Position numbers and translations under genes: made by a program. Positions 44,312 to 52,899 of a stretch of 64,000 bases of DNA are shown here, in pieces; positions within the stretch are counted from its first letter, which is position 1, and each line of letters opens with the position of its first letter. This DNA comes from Silvibacterium dinghuense (GTDB taxonomy: Bacteria > Acidobacteriota > Terriglobia > Terriglobales > Acidobacteriaceae). The stretch is taken from the NCBI RefSeq assembly GCF_004123295.1, contig NZ_SDMK01000005.1, forward strand, positions 62,001 to 126,000. The letters run 5' to 3'. The notes beneath the pieces are model-generated. The model did no database searches. It saw only the letters and a list, made by a program, of their open reading frames with translations, and was not told where the DNA came from.

Positions 44312-44564
44312 AGCCTGTTAGGGTGCAACGACAAGCTTTTCTTCCCTGAGCAATCTTTTCCAGCCTCTCCTCTTCTTTCTTTTCCCTCCATTCCAAGCCC
44401 GAGACTTGGCAAGCCTCCCATGAGGCGTGCACACTTGTGGCAGCAATCGCCGTTCCTTAAAGAAAACGATTTATCGAAGCATTGCGCGCCTCTGCAAACC
44501 GGCGATCCGTACCGAACTGCGTCTCCGAACGCCCTATCCCGCACATCGCAGATAAAGGAAACCG

Positions 44565-45698
44565 ATGAGCCAGACCGTCCAACAGCCCACGCTTGCCAGC
44601 TCCCCGGACCGGGAACACGAAATCGCCACCAAACTCGACCGCCTGTTTTCCCTCCTCGAAGAGCGGAAGCTGGATGCCGTGCTCCTGAGCCGGCACGAAA
44701 ATCTGGCCTGGATCACCGCCGGACAGTTCGAAGCCCGCGTAGCCCAGGGCTCGGAGACCGCGGTCGGCTCTCTGCTGATCACCCGCGAAGGCGGCAAGTA
44801 TTGTGTCACCTCGGAAAATGAAGCGCCCCGCCTCGAAGCCGAAGAGCTCGGCGGTCTCGGCTACGAGCTGGCAACCTATCCCTGGTGGGGCTCGCCGGCC
44901 GAAGTGCTGAAGAAGCTGGCCGGCAGCCGCCTGGGTGCGGATACCGCACGGCCCGACGCGGAGCTCCTGAACCTGACCGGCCTGCGCGCACCGCTGCTCG
45001 AGCCGGAGATCGCCCGTTTCCGCCAGCTGGGCGAGGAAACCGCCGAGGCGACGGTCGAGGTCCTCGAAGACCTGGAGCCGGGCGTGACCGAGTACGAGAT
45101 GGCCGCGCAGGTCTCGTTCGAACTGCTCGCCCGCGGCATTACGCCGACGGTGCTGCTGATGGGCGTCGACGAGCGTATCTATCGCTACAAGCACGCTGTG
45201 CCCCGCGCCGGCGTGCTGGAGCGCTACGGCATGCTCAACCTTTGTGCGCGCCGGCATGGCCTGATCCTTTCCATCACCCGCTTCGTGCACTTCGGCCAGC
45301 CTCCGGCCGAGCTGCTGGCCAACTACGAGCACGTAGCCCGGATCAACGCCGCGCTGCATCATGCCACGCGCGAGGGAGTGACCTCGGCCGAACTCTTCTC
45401 CACCGCGGCCAAAGCCTATGCAGCCGCCGGAGCGCCGGATGACATCCGTCTCCATCACCAGGGAGGCCCCTGCGGCTACGTCGCGCGCGAATGGGTCATC
45501 ACGCCCGAAGGCAAGGAGCGGGTCACGCTGCCGCAGGCCTATGCGTATAACCCCAGCCTGCGCGGCGCCAAGGTAGAGGACACGGTCATCGTGACCGGAA
45601 ACGGTGTCGAGGTGCTCACCGCGACGCCGACGCTGCCCGTCATTGAAACCGAACTTGACGGCACCCTCTACCGGGCGTCGAATGTGCTGGTGAAATAA
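44565..45698 (+). CDS. M24-family (creatinase/prolidase-like) protein with missing metal ligands
   Basis: 377 residues from ATG 44565 (AAGGAAA upstream). The creatinase-type N-terminal domain (RLFSLLEERKLDAVLLSRHENLAWITAGQF) and a pita-bread C-terminal domain are recognisable (LEPGVTEYEMAAQVSFELLA, HHQGGPCGYVAREW, VIVTGNGVEVLT). The Asp ligands normally seen in D-x-G and S-D-I-T-R are replaced by MLNLCARRHGLILSITRF, and only the His and distal Glu positions look retained. It is probably not a metal aminopeptidase. A metal-independent creatinase-like activity or a pseudoenzyme role is possible. Confidence 0.82.
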   Translation: MSQTVQQPTLASSPDREHEIATKLDRLFSLLEERKLDAVLLSRHENLAWITAGQFEARVAQGSETAVGSLLITREGGKYCVTSENEAPRLEAEELGGLGYELATYPWWGSPAEVLKKLAGSRLGADTARPDAELLNLTGLRAPLLEPEIARFRQLGEETAEATVEVLEDLEPGVTEYEMAAQVSFELLARGITPTVLLMGVDERIYRYKHAVPRAGVLERYGMLNLCARRHGLILSITRFVHFGQPPAELLANYEHVARINAALHHATREGVTSAELFSTAAKAYAAAGAPDDIRLHHQGGPCGYVAREWVITPEGKERVTLPQAYAYNPSLRGAKVEDTVIVTGNGVEVLTATPTLPVIETELDGTLYRASNVLVK

Positions 45699-45771
45699 GC
45701 CCGGCAGGCCATCCGGTCTGCCCATATCGAACTGGACAGCGCCACGGTGCTGTCCAGAGGAGCGAGAGAGA

Positions 45772-47838
45772 ATGCGGGTATTTGCTTCGCTGTGCCGCCG
45801 CGCTGCCGTTGCGGCTCTTTGCGTCACCGTGACCGCGCCGTTTGCCTCGGCGCAGGCCACGCAGTATGCCGATCAGCCACCGCTCCTGGTGGGGGCGGCG
45901 TGGTATCCCGAGCAGTGGCCCGCATCGCAGTGGGAGCCGGATCTCGAGCGCATGGAAGCCGCGCATATCCATCTCGTACGCGTCGGCGAATTTGCCTGGA
46001 GCTCCATGGAGCCACGCGAAGGCGAGTATCACTTCGAATGGCTGGAGAAGGCCATCGCGCTGGCGGCGAAACACCACATCTGCGTGATCCTCGGCACACC
46101 GACCGCCGCGCCTCCCGCATGGCTCACGCAGAAGTATCCTGAGACGCTGCGTGTCGACAACTGGGGCCGCCGCGACGAACATGGCAACCGCCAGCAGTTC
46201 TCCTTTGCCAGCACCAAGTACCGGGAACTGGGCTTCAAGATCGCCGAGGAGATGGCCACGCGCTTCGGTCATAATCCGGATGTCGTCGGCTGGCAGCTCG
46301 ACAACGAACTGGCCGCCGATTCCTTCGATCCGGACGCCATCGCGCAGTGGCATGCGTATCTCAAGACAAAGTACGGCACCATCGACAATCTGAACAAGCA
46401 CTGGGCGACCGCGTACTGGAGCCAGTCGTACAACGATTTCGACCAGATTCCGGCCCACAACTCGGATGAGAACCCGGCGCTGCTCCTGGAGTGGAAGCAC
46501 TTCGTCAGCGAGACGTGGAAGAGCTATTCGGAGAACCAGATCCGCGCCATCCGTCCACATGCCGACAAGCGCCAGTTCATCACGACCAACACCATGGGCT
46601 GGTTCGACGGCTTCGATTCGTACATTGAGCATTCGGTGCTCGACATCGCCGCCTGGGACGACTACATCAGCACCGATGTGCTCGACCCTTATGACAACGG
46701 CCTGCGCCACGACCTGACGCGCGGCTACAAGCAGAAGAACTTCTGGGTGATGGAGACCGAACCGGCCTTCGTCAACTGGCGTCCGACCAACAACGCGCTC
46801 GACAAGGGACAGACCCGCGACCTGGCCTGGCAGGCCATCGGCCACGGCTCCGATGCGGTGGAGTACTGGCAATGGCGTGCCGCGCCAAATGGGCAGGAGG
46901 AATACCACGGCGTGCTGGTCGGTATCGACGGCAAGCCGGTACCGGTCTATGACGAGGTCAAACAGGTCGGCGAGGAATTCGAGAAGACGGGCAAGGCGCT
47001 CGCCGGCACCTCACCCCACTCCGAGGTCGCGCTTATCAACGACTTCGACAGCCGCTGGGCCATCGACTTCCAGCGCCACAGCGCAAAGTTCTCGCCCACC
47101 GCGGAGATGACGGCCTTCTATCGCCCGCTGCGGGATGGCGCACAGGCTGTGGACGTCATCAGCGCGCATGCGCCGCTCGATCAGTACAAGCTGGTCGTCG
47201 CTCCGGCATTGAACGTGCTGCCGCAGGATGTGGGCGATCACCTGCTCGCGTACGTGAAGCAGGGTGGCCATCTGGTGCTGGGTCCGCGCTCAGGCATGAA
47301 GGACGGCTACGATGCGCTGAATCCTCAGCGCCAGCCGGGTCCGCTGGCCGATGCGCTGGGGGCGAACGTCTCGCAGTTCTACGCGCTCGACAAGCCGGTA
47401 CCGGTGGAAGGCGACGCAGGCACAGGCGAGGCAGAGATCTGGGCTGAAACCATCGCCGTGGCCTCATCGGAGACCAAGGTGCTGATGCGCTATGGCGCGA
47501 GCAACGGATGGCTCGACGGCCAGCCCGCTGTGGTCGCGCGGCAGGTGGGCAAGGGCACCATCACCTACATCGGCGCATGGCTCGAGCAGCCGCTGCTCGA
47601 CAAGCTGACGGCCTCGATCCTCGATGACGCGGGCATCAAGCCGCTCATTCCGGGCGTGCCCGAGGGCGTCGAAGTCTGCGAGCGCTCCGGCGACGGCAAG
47701 CGCGTGCTCATCTTCATCAACCACACCACGGATACGCAGCAGGTGAGCCTGCCTACCGGCATGCGCGACCTGCTCCACGGAGGCAACACCTCGTCCGTGA
47801 GCCTCGAAAAATATGGTGTAGCCGTTCTCGCACAATAA
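45772..47838 (+). CDS. Exported GH42 beta-galactosidase
   Basis: 688 residues with a signal peptide (SLCRRAAVAALCVTVTAPFASA). The GH42 TIM barrel is clear: GAAWYPEQWPASQWEPDLERM, VRVGEFAWSSMEPREGEYHF, and LGTPTAAPPAWLTQKYPE. The acid/base Glu is Glu179 in WQLDNEL, and the nucleophile is likely Glu328 in WVMETEPAF. The C-terminal trimer domain (QGGHLVLGPRSGMKD-like) and a final beta domain follow. It would release galactose from beta-galactosides or arabinogalactan outside the cytoplasm, in line with the nearby GH16. Confidence 0.94.
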   Translation: MRVFASLCRRAAVAALCVTVTAPFASAQATQYADQPPLLVGAAWYPEQWPASQWEPDLERMEAAHIHLVRVGEFAWSSMEPREGEYHFEWLEKAIALAAKHHICVILGTPTAAPPAWLTQKYPETLRVDNWGRRDEHGNRQQFSFASTKYRELGFKIAEEMATRFGHNPDVVGWQLDNELAADSFDPDAIAQWHAYLKTKYGTIDNLNKHWATAYWSQSYNDFDQIPAHNSDENPALLLEWKHFVSETWKSYSENQIRAIRPHADKRQFITTNTMGWFDGFDSYIEHSVLDIAAWDDYISTDVLDPYDNGLRHDLTRGYKQKNFWVMETEPAFVNWRPTNNALDKGQTRDLAWQAIGHGSDAVEYWQWRAAPNGQEEYHGVLVGIDGKPVPVYDEVKQVGEEFEKTGKALAGTSPHSEVALINDFDSRWAIDFQRHSAKFSPTAEMTAFYRPLRDGAQAVDVISAHAPLDQYKLVVAPALNVLPQDVGDHLLAYVKQGGHLVLGPRSGMKDGYDALNPQRQPGPLADALGANVSQFYALDKPVPVEGDAGTGEAEIWAETIAVASSETKVLMRYGASNGWLDGQPAVVARQVGKGTITYIGAWLEQPLLDKLTASILDDAGIKPLIPGVPEGVEVCERSGDGKRVLIFINHTTDTQQVSLPTGMRDLLHGGNTSSVSLEKYGVAVLAQ

Positions 47839-47854
47839 CGACAGCTCTAAACAG

Positions 47855-47886
47855 AAAACGCCGGAGGCAAATGCCTCCGGCGTTTT
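47855..47886. terminator. Bidirectional terminator
   Basis: AAAACGCCGGAGGCA (47855-47869) pairs with TGCCTCCGGCGTTTT (47872-47886). The A-tract and T-tract make it work in both directions, between the convergent GH42 and aminotransferase genes. Confidence 0.92.
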
Positions 47887-47904
47887 CATTTGTAACAGCA
47901 AAGA

Positions 47905-49077
47905 TTACTTAAGAGAGCGGATCAGCTCGCAGGCACGCTCGAGATCATGCTCGCGCTTGGCAAAGCAGAAGCGGAGCAGATTCTCACCCCGGCCCTCGGT
48001 GAAGAACGCCGTACCCGCCACGGCGGCAACCTTCGTCTCCCGCAGCAGATTACGAGCCTTCTCGCGAGCCGTCTCACCCGGCAGGCGGGAAACATCGGCC
48101 AGCACATAGTAGGCACCGGCAGGCACCGCCGGAGTCAGGCCGACATCGGTCAGCGCCGCGCAGAGCTGATCGCGCTTGAGCTGATACTCACTCGAAAGAC
48201 TCTCGTAAAAGGTACGCGGAAGCTCCATGAGTCCGGCAGCCGCACCATATTGGAAGGGCGACGGAGCACACACGTATGTCAGGTCATGGAAATAGCCAAT
48301 CGCGCCCGTCCAGCGCTTGTCCGCTGCCAGATAGCCGATACGCCAGCCGGTAATGCTGAAGGTCTTCGAGAGTCCGGAGATGGTGATGGTGCGCTCGCGC
48401 ATGCCGGGCAGCGTGGCCGGACTGATGTGCTCCGTGCCGTCGAAGACGAAGTACTCGTAGATCTCGTCGGTAAAGACGAAGAGATCGTGCTCGATGGCCA
48501 GTTCGGCAATGGCCTCGAGCTCCTTACGCGAAAAGACCTTGCCGCAGGGGTTCGACGGCGTGTTCACGAGAATGGCGCGCGTCTTCGGCGTGATCGAGGC
48601 ACGCAGCCGGTCGAGATCGAGCTCCCAGGTGTGCATCGCCAGCGGCACAGCCACCGGCTTGATGCGCAGCGAGAGCAGCGTATTCAGGTGATAGCCATAG
48701 AACGGCTCGAAAAGGATGACCTCATCCCCAGGATCGAGCAGCGCCAGCGCCGCCGCATAAAGGCCGCCGGTCGCTCCGGAGGTGACCAGCACCTCGGCTT
48801 CGGGATCCACCTGCATCCCGTTGTCGCGGGCGAGCTTCCTGGCAATAGCCTGGCGCAGCGGCGCCACGCCGTCGAGGCGCGTGTAGATGTTGTAGCCGTC
48901 GTGGATCGCTTCGATCGCGCGCGCGACCACCGGTGAGGGCACCTCGGTGTCGCAGATCCCCTGCGCAAGGTTCACGCCGCCGAGGCGGTCACACTCGACG
49001 CTCATCGAGCGAATCTCGGACTGGACGACGTGGGGAGCAATCTGGCTGAGGTGCAGTTTCGTGGTCGCGGTAGCCAT
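47905..49077 (-). CDS. Class I/II pyridoxal-phosphate aminotransferase
   Basis: About 390 residues from ATG 49077; ATG 49092 is also possible, and neither has a good Shine-Dalgarno. Fold-type I features: GGVNLAQGICDTEVPSPV, VTSGATGGLYAAALALLDPG, EPFYGYHL, VNTPSNPCGKVFSRKEL, FTDEIYEYFVFDG and the PLP lysine in ISGLSKTFSITGWRIGY. It is of the aspartate/kynurenine aminotransferase-like type acting on amino acids with 2-oxo acids. The specific substrate is not readable. Cytoplasmic. Confidence 0.93.
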   Translation of the reverse strand: MATATTKLHLSQIAPHVVQSEIRSMSVECDRLGGVNLAQGICDTEVPSPVVARAIEAIHDGYNIYTRLDGVAPLRQAIARKLARDNGMQVDPEAEVLVTSGATGGLYAAALALLDPGDEVILFEPFYGYHLNTLLSLRIKPVAVPLAMHTWELDLDRLRASITPKTRAILVNTPSNPCGKVFSRKELEAIAELAIEHDLFVFTDEIYEYFVFDGTEHISPATLPGMRERTITISGLSKTFSITGWRIGYLAADKRWTGAIGYFHDLTYVCAPSPFQYGAAAGLMELPRTFYESLSSEYQLKRDQLCAALTDVGLTPAVPAGAYYVLADVSRLPGETAREKARNLLRETKVAAVAGTAFFTEGRGENLLRFCFAKREHDLERACELIRSLK

Positions 49078-49212
49078 AAGGAATGCATCCATGATGGCAC
49101 TCTGCGAAACGGGAATCCACCGAAAAGGCGCCCGGAGTGGACCATGCCTTTCCCCTGCACTATCCTTCAAGGAAAAATGAGCCCTAAGAAAAATGAGCCG
49201 GGAGTTCACAGG

Positions 49213-50070
49213 ATGAAGAAGCGTCGGGGTATCTCCGCAGGTGCGGCTGCATGGCTGCTGGGAGCCATGCTGGTATCACTCGCAGGCACCGCCCGGGCGC
49301 AGGAGCAGCTCGTCTGGTCGGACGAATTCAACGGCCCGGCGCAAAGCCTGCCCGATCCGCAGAACTGGACCTTCGACACCGGGGCAAACCGCTGGGGCAA
49401 CCACGAGCTTGAGACCTACTGCGGATGGAAGTCCGACGCAGCTCCCTGCAATCCAGCCAGCCCGAATGCCTATGTCGGCGGCGACGGTTATCTGCACATC
49501 GTCGCGCATTCGCTCGGCGGAGGCATCTACACCTCGGCACGGCTCAAGACACAGGGGCTGAAGAGCTTTCTCTATGGCCGCATCGAGGCACGCATCAAGA
49601 TGCCTGCTGGCCAGGGGCTCTGGCCGGCCTTCTGGATGCTCGGCGACGATATCGACCGCGTGCAATGGCCGGCCTGCGGCGAAATTGACATTATGGAGAG
49701 CGTAGGTAAGACACCGACCATCAATTATGGCTCGATTCATGGACTCGGCTTCACCGGCACTTCCATCACCAGCATGTATCCGCTGCCGGGCGGCGCGAAG
49801 TTTGCCGATGATTTCCATACCTTCGGCATCCTGTGGTCGCCGAAAGAGGTCCGCTTCTATGTGGACGATCCATCCAGGCCCTACGCTATCGATACTCCGG
49901 CCGACCTGAAGGCCGGCGGCATCTGGCCTTTCGATTCGAGGCGCTTCTTCCTGCTGCTGAATCTTGCCGTAGGCGGCGACTGGCCCGGCGCTCCGGATCG
50001 CACCAGCATATTTCCTCAGGAAATGCTGGTGGACTATGTGCGGGTCTATTCGCTCGTACCGGCGCACTAA
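49213..50070 (+). CDS. Exported GH16 beta-glucanase-like hydrolase
   Basis: 285 residues from ATG 49213 (GGGAG upstream). A signal peptide (AAAWLLGAMLVSLAGTARA) precedes a GH16 jelly-roll domain: LVWSDEFNGPAQS, NPYVGGDGYLHI-like AYVGGDGYLHIVAHS, then the catalytic stretch GEIDIMESVG with Glu157 (nucleophile), Asp159 and Glu162 (acid/base). The WPAFWMLGDDID block and AVGGDWPGAP fit laminarinase/lichenase-type members. It would cut beta-1,3 or mixed-linkage beta-glucans. Confidence 0.95.
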   Translation: MKKRRGISAGAAAWLLGAMLVSLAGTARAQEQLVWSDEFNGPAQSLPDPQNWTFDTGANRWGNHELETYCGWKSDAAPCNPASPNAYVGGDGYLHIVAHSLGGGIYTSARLKTQGLKSFLYGRIEARIKMPAGQGLWPAFWMLGDDIDRVQWPACGEIDIMESVGKTPTINYGSIHGLGFTGTSITSMYPLPGGAKFADDFHTFGILWSPKEVRFYVDDPSRPYAIDTPADLKAGGIWPFDSRRFFLLLNLAVGGDWPGAPDRTSIFPQEMLVDYVRVYSLVPAH

Positions 50071-50248
50071 AACGTGTTAGTAAATGCGGGGACATACAGT
50101 CTTACCCGGAAATACCGATAACAACGCTTTCGTCGGAAGCAGTTGCAGAGCGGCCATATCTCGAAGCTGCTTTCTTCCAGTGGCGTTTTCCTCAAGAAAA
50201 CGCCACCCTGCACAAGGCCAGAAATGGCATGGATACTCTGCAACAGCT
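50071..50248. other. Structured intergenic region with a strong hairpin
   Basis: A perfect 11-bp hairpin, GTGGCGTTTTC (50180-50190), loop CTCAA, GAAAACGCCAC (50196-50206), can end transcription of the converging GH16 and acyltransferase genes. Outside it GCAGTTGCAGAG (about 50140-50151) and CTCTGCAACAGC (about 50240-50251) are almost complementary, giving a larger fold around it. Confidence 0.55.
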
Positions 50249-50989
50249 CTAATTGCCTCTTATTCCTTTCATCCTTTGCTCCATGACCCATTGCCGCGTC
50301 TGCCGCGCCGCGATGCGGCGGTCGGGATAGGCCGGCTCGGATGAAAGATAGGTAATGCGCGCGCGAATTCCGCGACGGCCAAGAGCAAAAAGCAAATGCG
50401 GGCCAAAGGTAATATCGCCGAAATAACAAAGTTCGGCCTCGGTCGCATCGTCTGCATGATAGGCAATGGCTGCAGCGGTGATCGGCTCTTCCGCCTTCAG
50501 CGCAGCCTCGAAGAGCGCCGGGAAGAAAGGAAGTACATGGCTGCCGTCGGTGCTTGTGCCTTCCGGAAAGAGCACAACAGGAAGCCCGGCAGCAAAGGCT
50601 TCGCGCATCCGGGTAGAAACCGAGGCGAGCACCGAACTCTGCCCACGCTCGACAAAGATCGTTCCGCCACATGCGGCCAATAATCCGAACAGCGGCCAGC
50701 TACGCACTTCGGATTTAGAGACAAAAACACACGGTCCGAGCGTGGCGAAGAACAGAATATCCAGATAACTCAGGTGATTGGAGACAACAAGGCCACGCTG
50801 TGGCGCTGTGCCCTCGGCTACAACCTGCATGCCCAGCCGCGAAGTGACCCGCCGGCAGGATGCATGCAGCCAGAGAGCACGCTCGATCCGGCTGATTCTG
50901 CCGCCACACCGCATCCAGAGCAGAGCAAACCGCAGCAGAAGTTCAAGCAGCGTCAGGAGGAGACGCACCGCCCGCACAGCGGCCCGCAC
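50249..50989 (-). CDS. olsA: 1-acylglycerol-3-phosphate acyltransferase-like (PlsC family), probable OlsA
   Basis: About 246 residues from GTG 50989, 19 bases after the upstream stop, with AGGG nearby; an ATG at 51109 would overlap the upstream gene by 100 bases. PlsC motifs: NHLSYLD (the NHx4D acyltransferase motif) and FPEGTSTDG (substrate site). An N-terminal hydrophobic helix (LLLTLLELLLRFALLWM) anchors it in the membrane. The gene directly upstream encodes an OlsB-like acyltransferase, so this protein may O-acylate lyso-ornithine lipid rather than lysophosphatidate (inference from context). Confidence 0.78.
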   Translation of the reverse strand: MRAAVRAVRLLLTLLELLLRFALLWMRCGGRISRIERALWLHASCRRVTSRLGMQVVAEGTAPQRGLVVSNHLSYLDILFFATLGPCVFVSKSEVRSWPLFGLLAACGGTIFVERGQSSVLASVSTRMREAFAAGLPVVLFPEGTSTDGSHVLPFFPALFEAALKAEEPITAAAIAYHADDATEAELCYFGDITFGPHLLFALGRRGIRARITYLSSEPAYPDRRIAARQTRQWVMEQRMKGIRGN

Positions 50990-51009
50990 ACGTACCCTGC
51001 TTTCTGCGA

Positions 51010-51876
51010 TCAGGCTCCTGCGCCGAGGAAGCGATTGCGAGCCGCCGAGCTCAGATTCTCGAGGTCCAGCAGCGTCAAGAAGTCGATCGTGCGAAATTCC
51101 CTGTCCCATGCCGGTGTGCTGCCGATCCTTGCTCCTACGCCAATGTACGCCCTGAGGAGGCGAGGTACTTTCTCCTGTATCTCACTCTGGAGCACTGCGG
51201 GAGGAAGTTCATAGTCCGCGCGCGGCAGTGTACGGAAAGAGTCCGGTACCAGAAAGGGAGAAAGCTGTTCATACACAGACCAGCCGGCAAGCGGGTCTTC
51301 GGAGTTCAGTGAAGAGCAACCGATGAGATAGCGCAAACCATGATTGCGCGCATAAAGTGCAATGCCGCGCCAGAGAAGGTTCAGCACTTCGCTTGTTCTA
51401 TGCTCACGGTCGATGGAAGCGCGCCCCAGCTCGAGCACCTGGCTGCGCACAGGCTCATAAGGAGATAAGTCAAACTCCTGATCGCTGTAGTAGCCGATAT
51501 TGCGCAGAGCCATCGCGCCGGACTGCATGCGATAAGTTCCGACGACCTCGCCGCGCGTGCGGTCCGTTACAATGAGGTGGTCGCAGAATAAGTCGAAGCC
51601 GTCCTGATCCATGCCCGTGGAGTAAGAACTGGAAAGACCTTCGCCTAGTTCGATATTGAAGACCCGGAAGCGAAGACGGCATGCCGCTTCACGTTCGGCG
51701 AGTGACTGAGCAACCCGGATCTCATATCTCCCCTTCTCAGAGGAGGTCTGGAATACAGGGACAGCAGGCACCTGGGGGAGAGGAAAAGAGATAGGCAACA
51801 CACGGGTTTCCATCTCTACCTGACCGCTTCCCTTGGCTTCATGCGGCAGTTCAGCAGCATGATATGGGGTCATCAT
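51010..51876 (-). CDS. olsB: OlsB-like GNAT-family N-acyltransferase (ornithine lipid synthesis)
   Basis: 288 residues. The core resembles the OlsB/hemolysin-type acyltransferases: YEIRVAQSLAEREAACRLRFRVF, LFCDHLIVTDRTRGEVVGTYRM, and LELGRASIDREHRTSEVLNLLW. OlsB transfers a 3-hydroxyacyl chain to ornithine, the first step to ornithine lipids, at the inner membrane. It is followed after a short gap by an OlsA-like PlsC gene, the usual pair. The two tandem ATGs (51876, 51873) make the exact start uncertain. Confidence 0.85.
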   Translation of the reverse strand: MMTPYHAAELPHEAKGSGQVEMETRVLPISFPLPQVPAVPVFQTSSEKGRYEIRVAQSLAEREAACRLRFRVFNIELGEGLSSSYSTGMDQDGFDLFCDHLIVTDRTRGEVVGTYRMQSGAMALRNIGYYSDQEFDLSPYEPVRSQVLELGRASIDREHRTSEVLNLLWRGIALYARNHGLRYLIGCSSLNSEDPLAGWSVYEQLSPFLVPDSFRTLPRADYELPPAVLQSEIQEKVPRLLRAYIGVGARIGSTPAWDREFRTIDFLTLLDLENLSSAARNRFLGAGA

Positions 51877-52109
51877 GCTGATATCATGCGTGTGACGATC
51901 AAAACGTGTCTTAAAGTTTTGCTAAAAGAGAACGAATTATCGTTAAACGCCGATCTGGTTCGGCAGTACCATAAAGTGTAGTACCTTCCAGATTTCAGGA
52001 AGAGATGAACGCTTTATCCTGTCTGCAGCAAGAACGCAGAAAGAGCGTTGCAAGTATTTCTTCCTCTGTTGCACCAAGTAATAAAAAAACACGAAGGACT
52101 TAAGAAATC

Positions 52110-52340
52110 ATGAATCGTGAACAGATCATCGCGGCCCTCGACGAAGAAATTGCACGGCTCCAGCAGGTTAAGAAGCTTCTGCAGAGCGCGAGCGGTCGAA
52201 GCATTGAGGGCAATACTGCCATCAAACCTGCCTCCAAGCGGAACCTGAGCCCCGAAGCTCGTCAGCGGATCGCGGCTGCGCAGAAGCGGCGCTGGGCCAA
52301 GCAGAAGAAAGAAGCCTCGTCGACCCCGGCCAAGAAGTAA
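52110..52340 (+). CDS. 76-residue basic protein, coiled N-terminus and Lys/Arg-rich tail
   Basis: ATG 52110 to stop 52340. It starts with a likely short helix (REQIIAALDEEIARLQQVKK) and ends in NLSPEARQRIAAAQKRRWAK with a lysine-rich tail. A Glu/Lys pattern suggests a helix-forming, DNA- or RNA-binding small protein. No named family is recognised. It starts only six bases upstream of the dUTPase start, so the two are probably co-expressed. Confidence 0.8.
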   Translation: MNREQIIAALDEEIARLQQVKKLLQSASGRSIEGNTAIKPASKRNLSPEARQRIAAAQKRRWAKQKKEASSTPAKK

Positions 52341-52346
52341 CCGGGA

Positions 52347-52841
52347 ATGCTGAAAGTTAAACTCCTCCACCCCGAAGCCCAGCCCCCCACGGTGGCCTAC
52401 GCTGGCAGCGACCTGGGCTTTGACCTTTATTCCGTAGAAGATATTGACTTACCCCCCGGGGTCCCGGTGAAGGTTCATACCGGTATTGCGGTCGAAGGCC
52501 CTCCCGGCTGCGGCTTTGTTCTCGGAGACAGGTCCTCGATGGCCTCGAAAGGCGTAACTTACGCAGGAGGCCGCATCGACGCAGGATATCGCGGCGAGCT
52601 TCTCGTCTGCCTGGTCAATGTGAACCAGCCGGTATATGCGCTGAAAGTAGACCGCGATCACGCGGGTGCCATTCAGGATGTCCAGCTTACGCACAGCGAT
52701 GTCACGATCCGCATTCGCAAAGGAGACAAAATCGTACAGATGTCCCCTTTCCAGGCGCAGACCACCCTCCCTGTGGTTGTGGTCGAGGATCTTGCCGAGA
52801 GCGATCGCGGCGCAAAGGGCTTCGGCTCTTCAGGCCGTTAA
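52347..52841 (+). CDS. dut: dUTPase-like deoxyuridine 5'-triphosphate nucleotidohydrolase
   Basis: 164 residues. The five trimeric dUTPase motifs can be placed: AGSDLGFDLYS (1), GDRSSMASKGV (2), GRIDAGYRGELLVC (3), KGDKIVQM (4) and RGAKGFGSSGR (5). Motif 2 reads DRSSMASKG rather than the usual PRSGLA, and motif 3 has Arg-Ile-Asp-Ala in place of Val-Ile-Asp, so specificity may be shifted, for instance towards dCTP deaminase-like or uncertain substrates. It would keep uracil out of DNA and supply dUMP. Confidence 0.88.
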   Translation: MLKVKLLHPEAQPPTVAYAGSDLGFDLYSVEDIDLPPGVPVKVHTGIAVEGPPGCGFVLGDRSSMASKGVTYAGGRIDAGYRGELLVCLVNVNQPVYALKVDRDHAGAIQDVQLTHSDVTIRIRKGDKIVQMSPFQAQTTLPVVVVEDLAESDRGAKGFGSSGR

Positions 52842-52899
52842 GCCATAAGCTCTGCATGCGGCGGACATCGCATGCGACAGAAGAAAGCAGGCCAGATGC

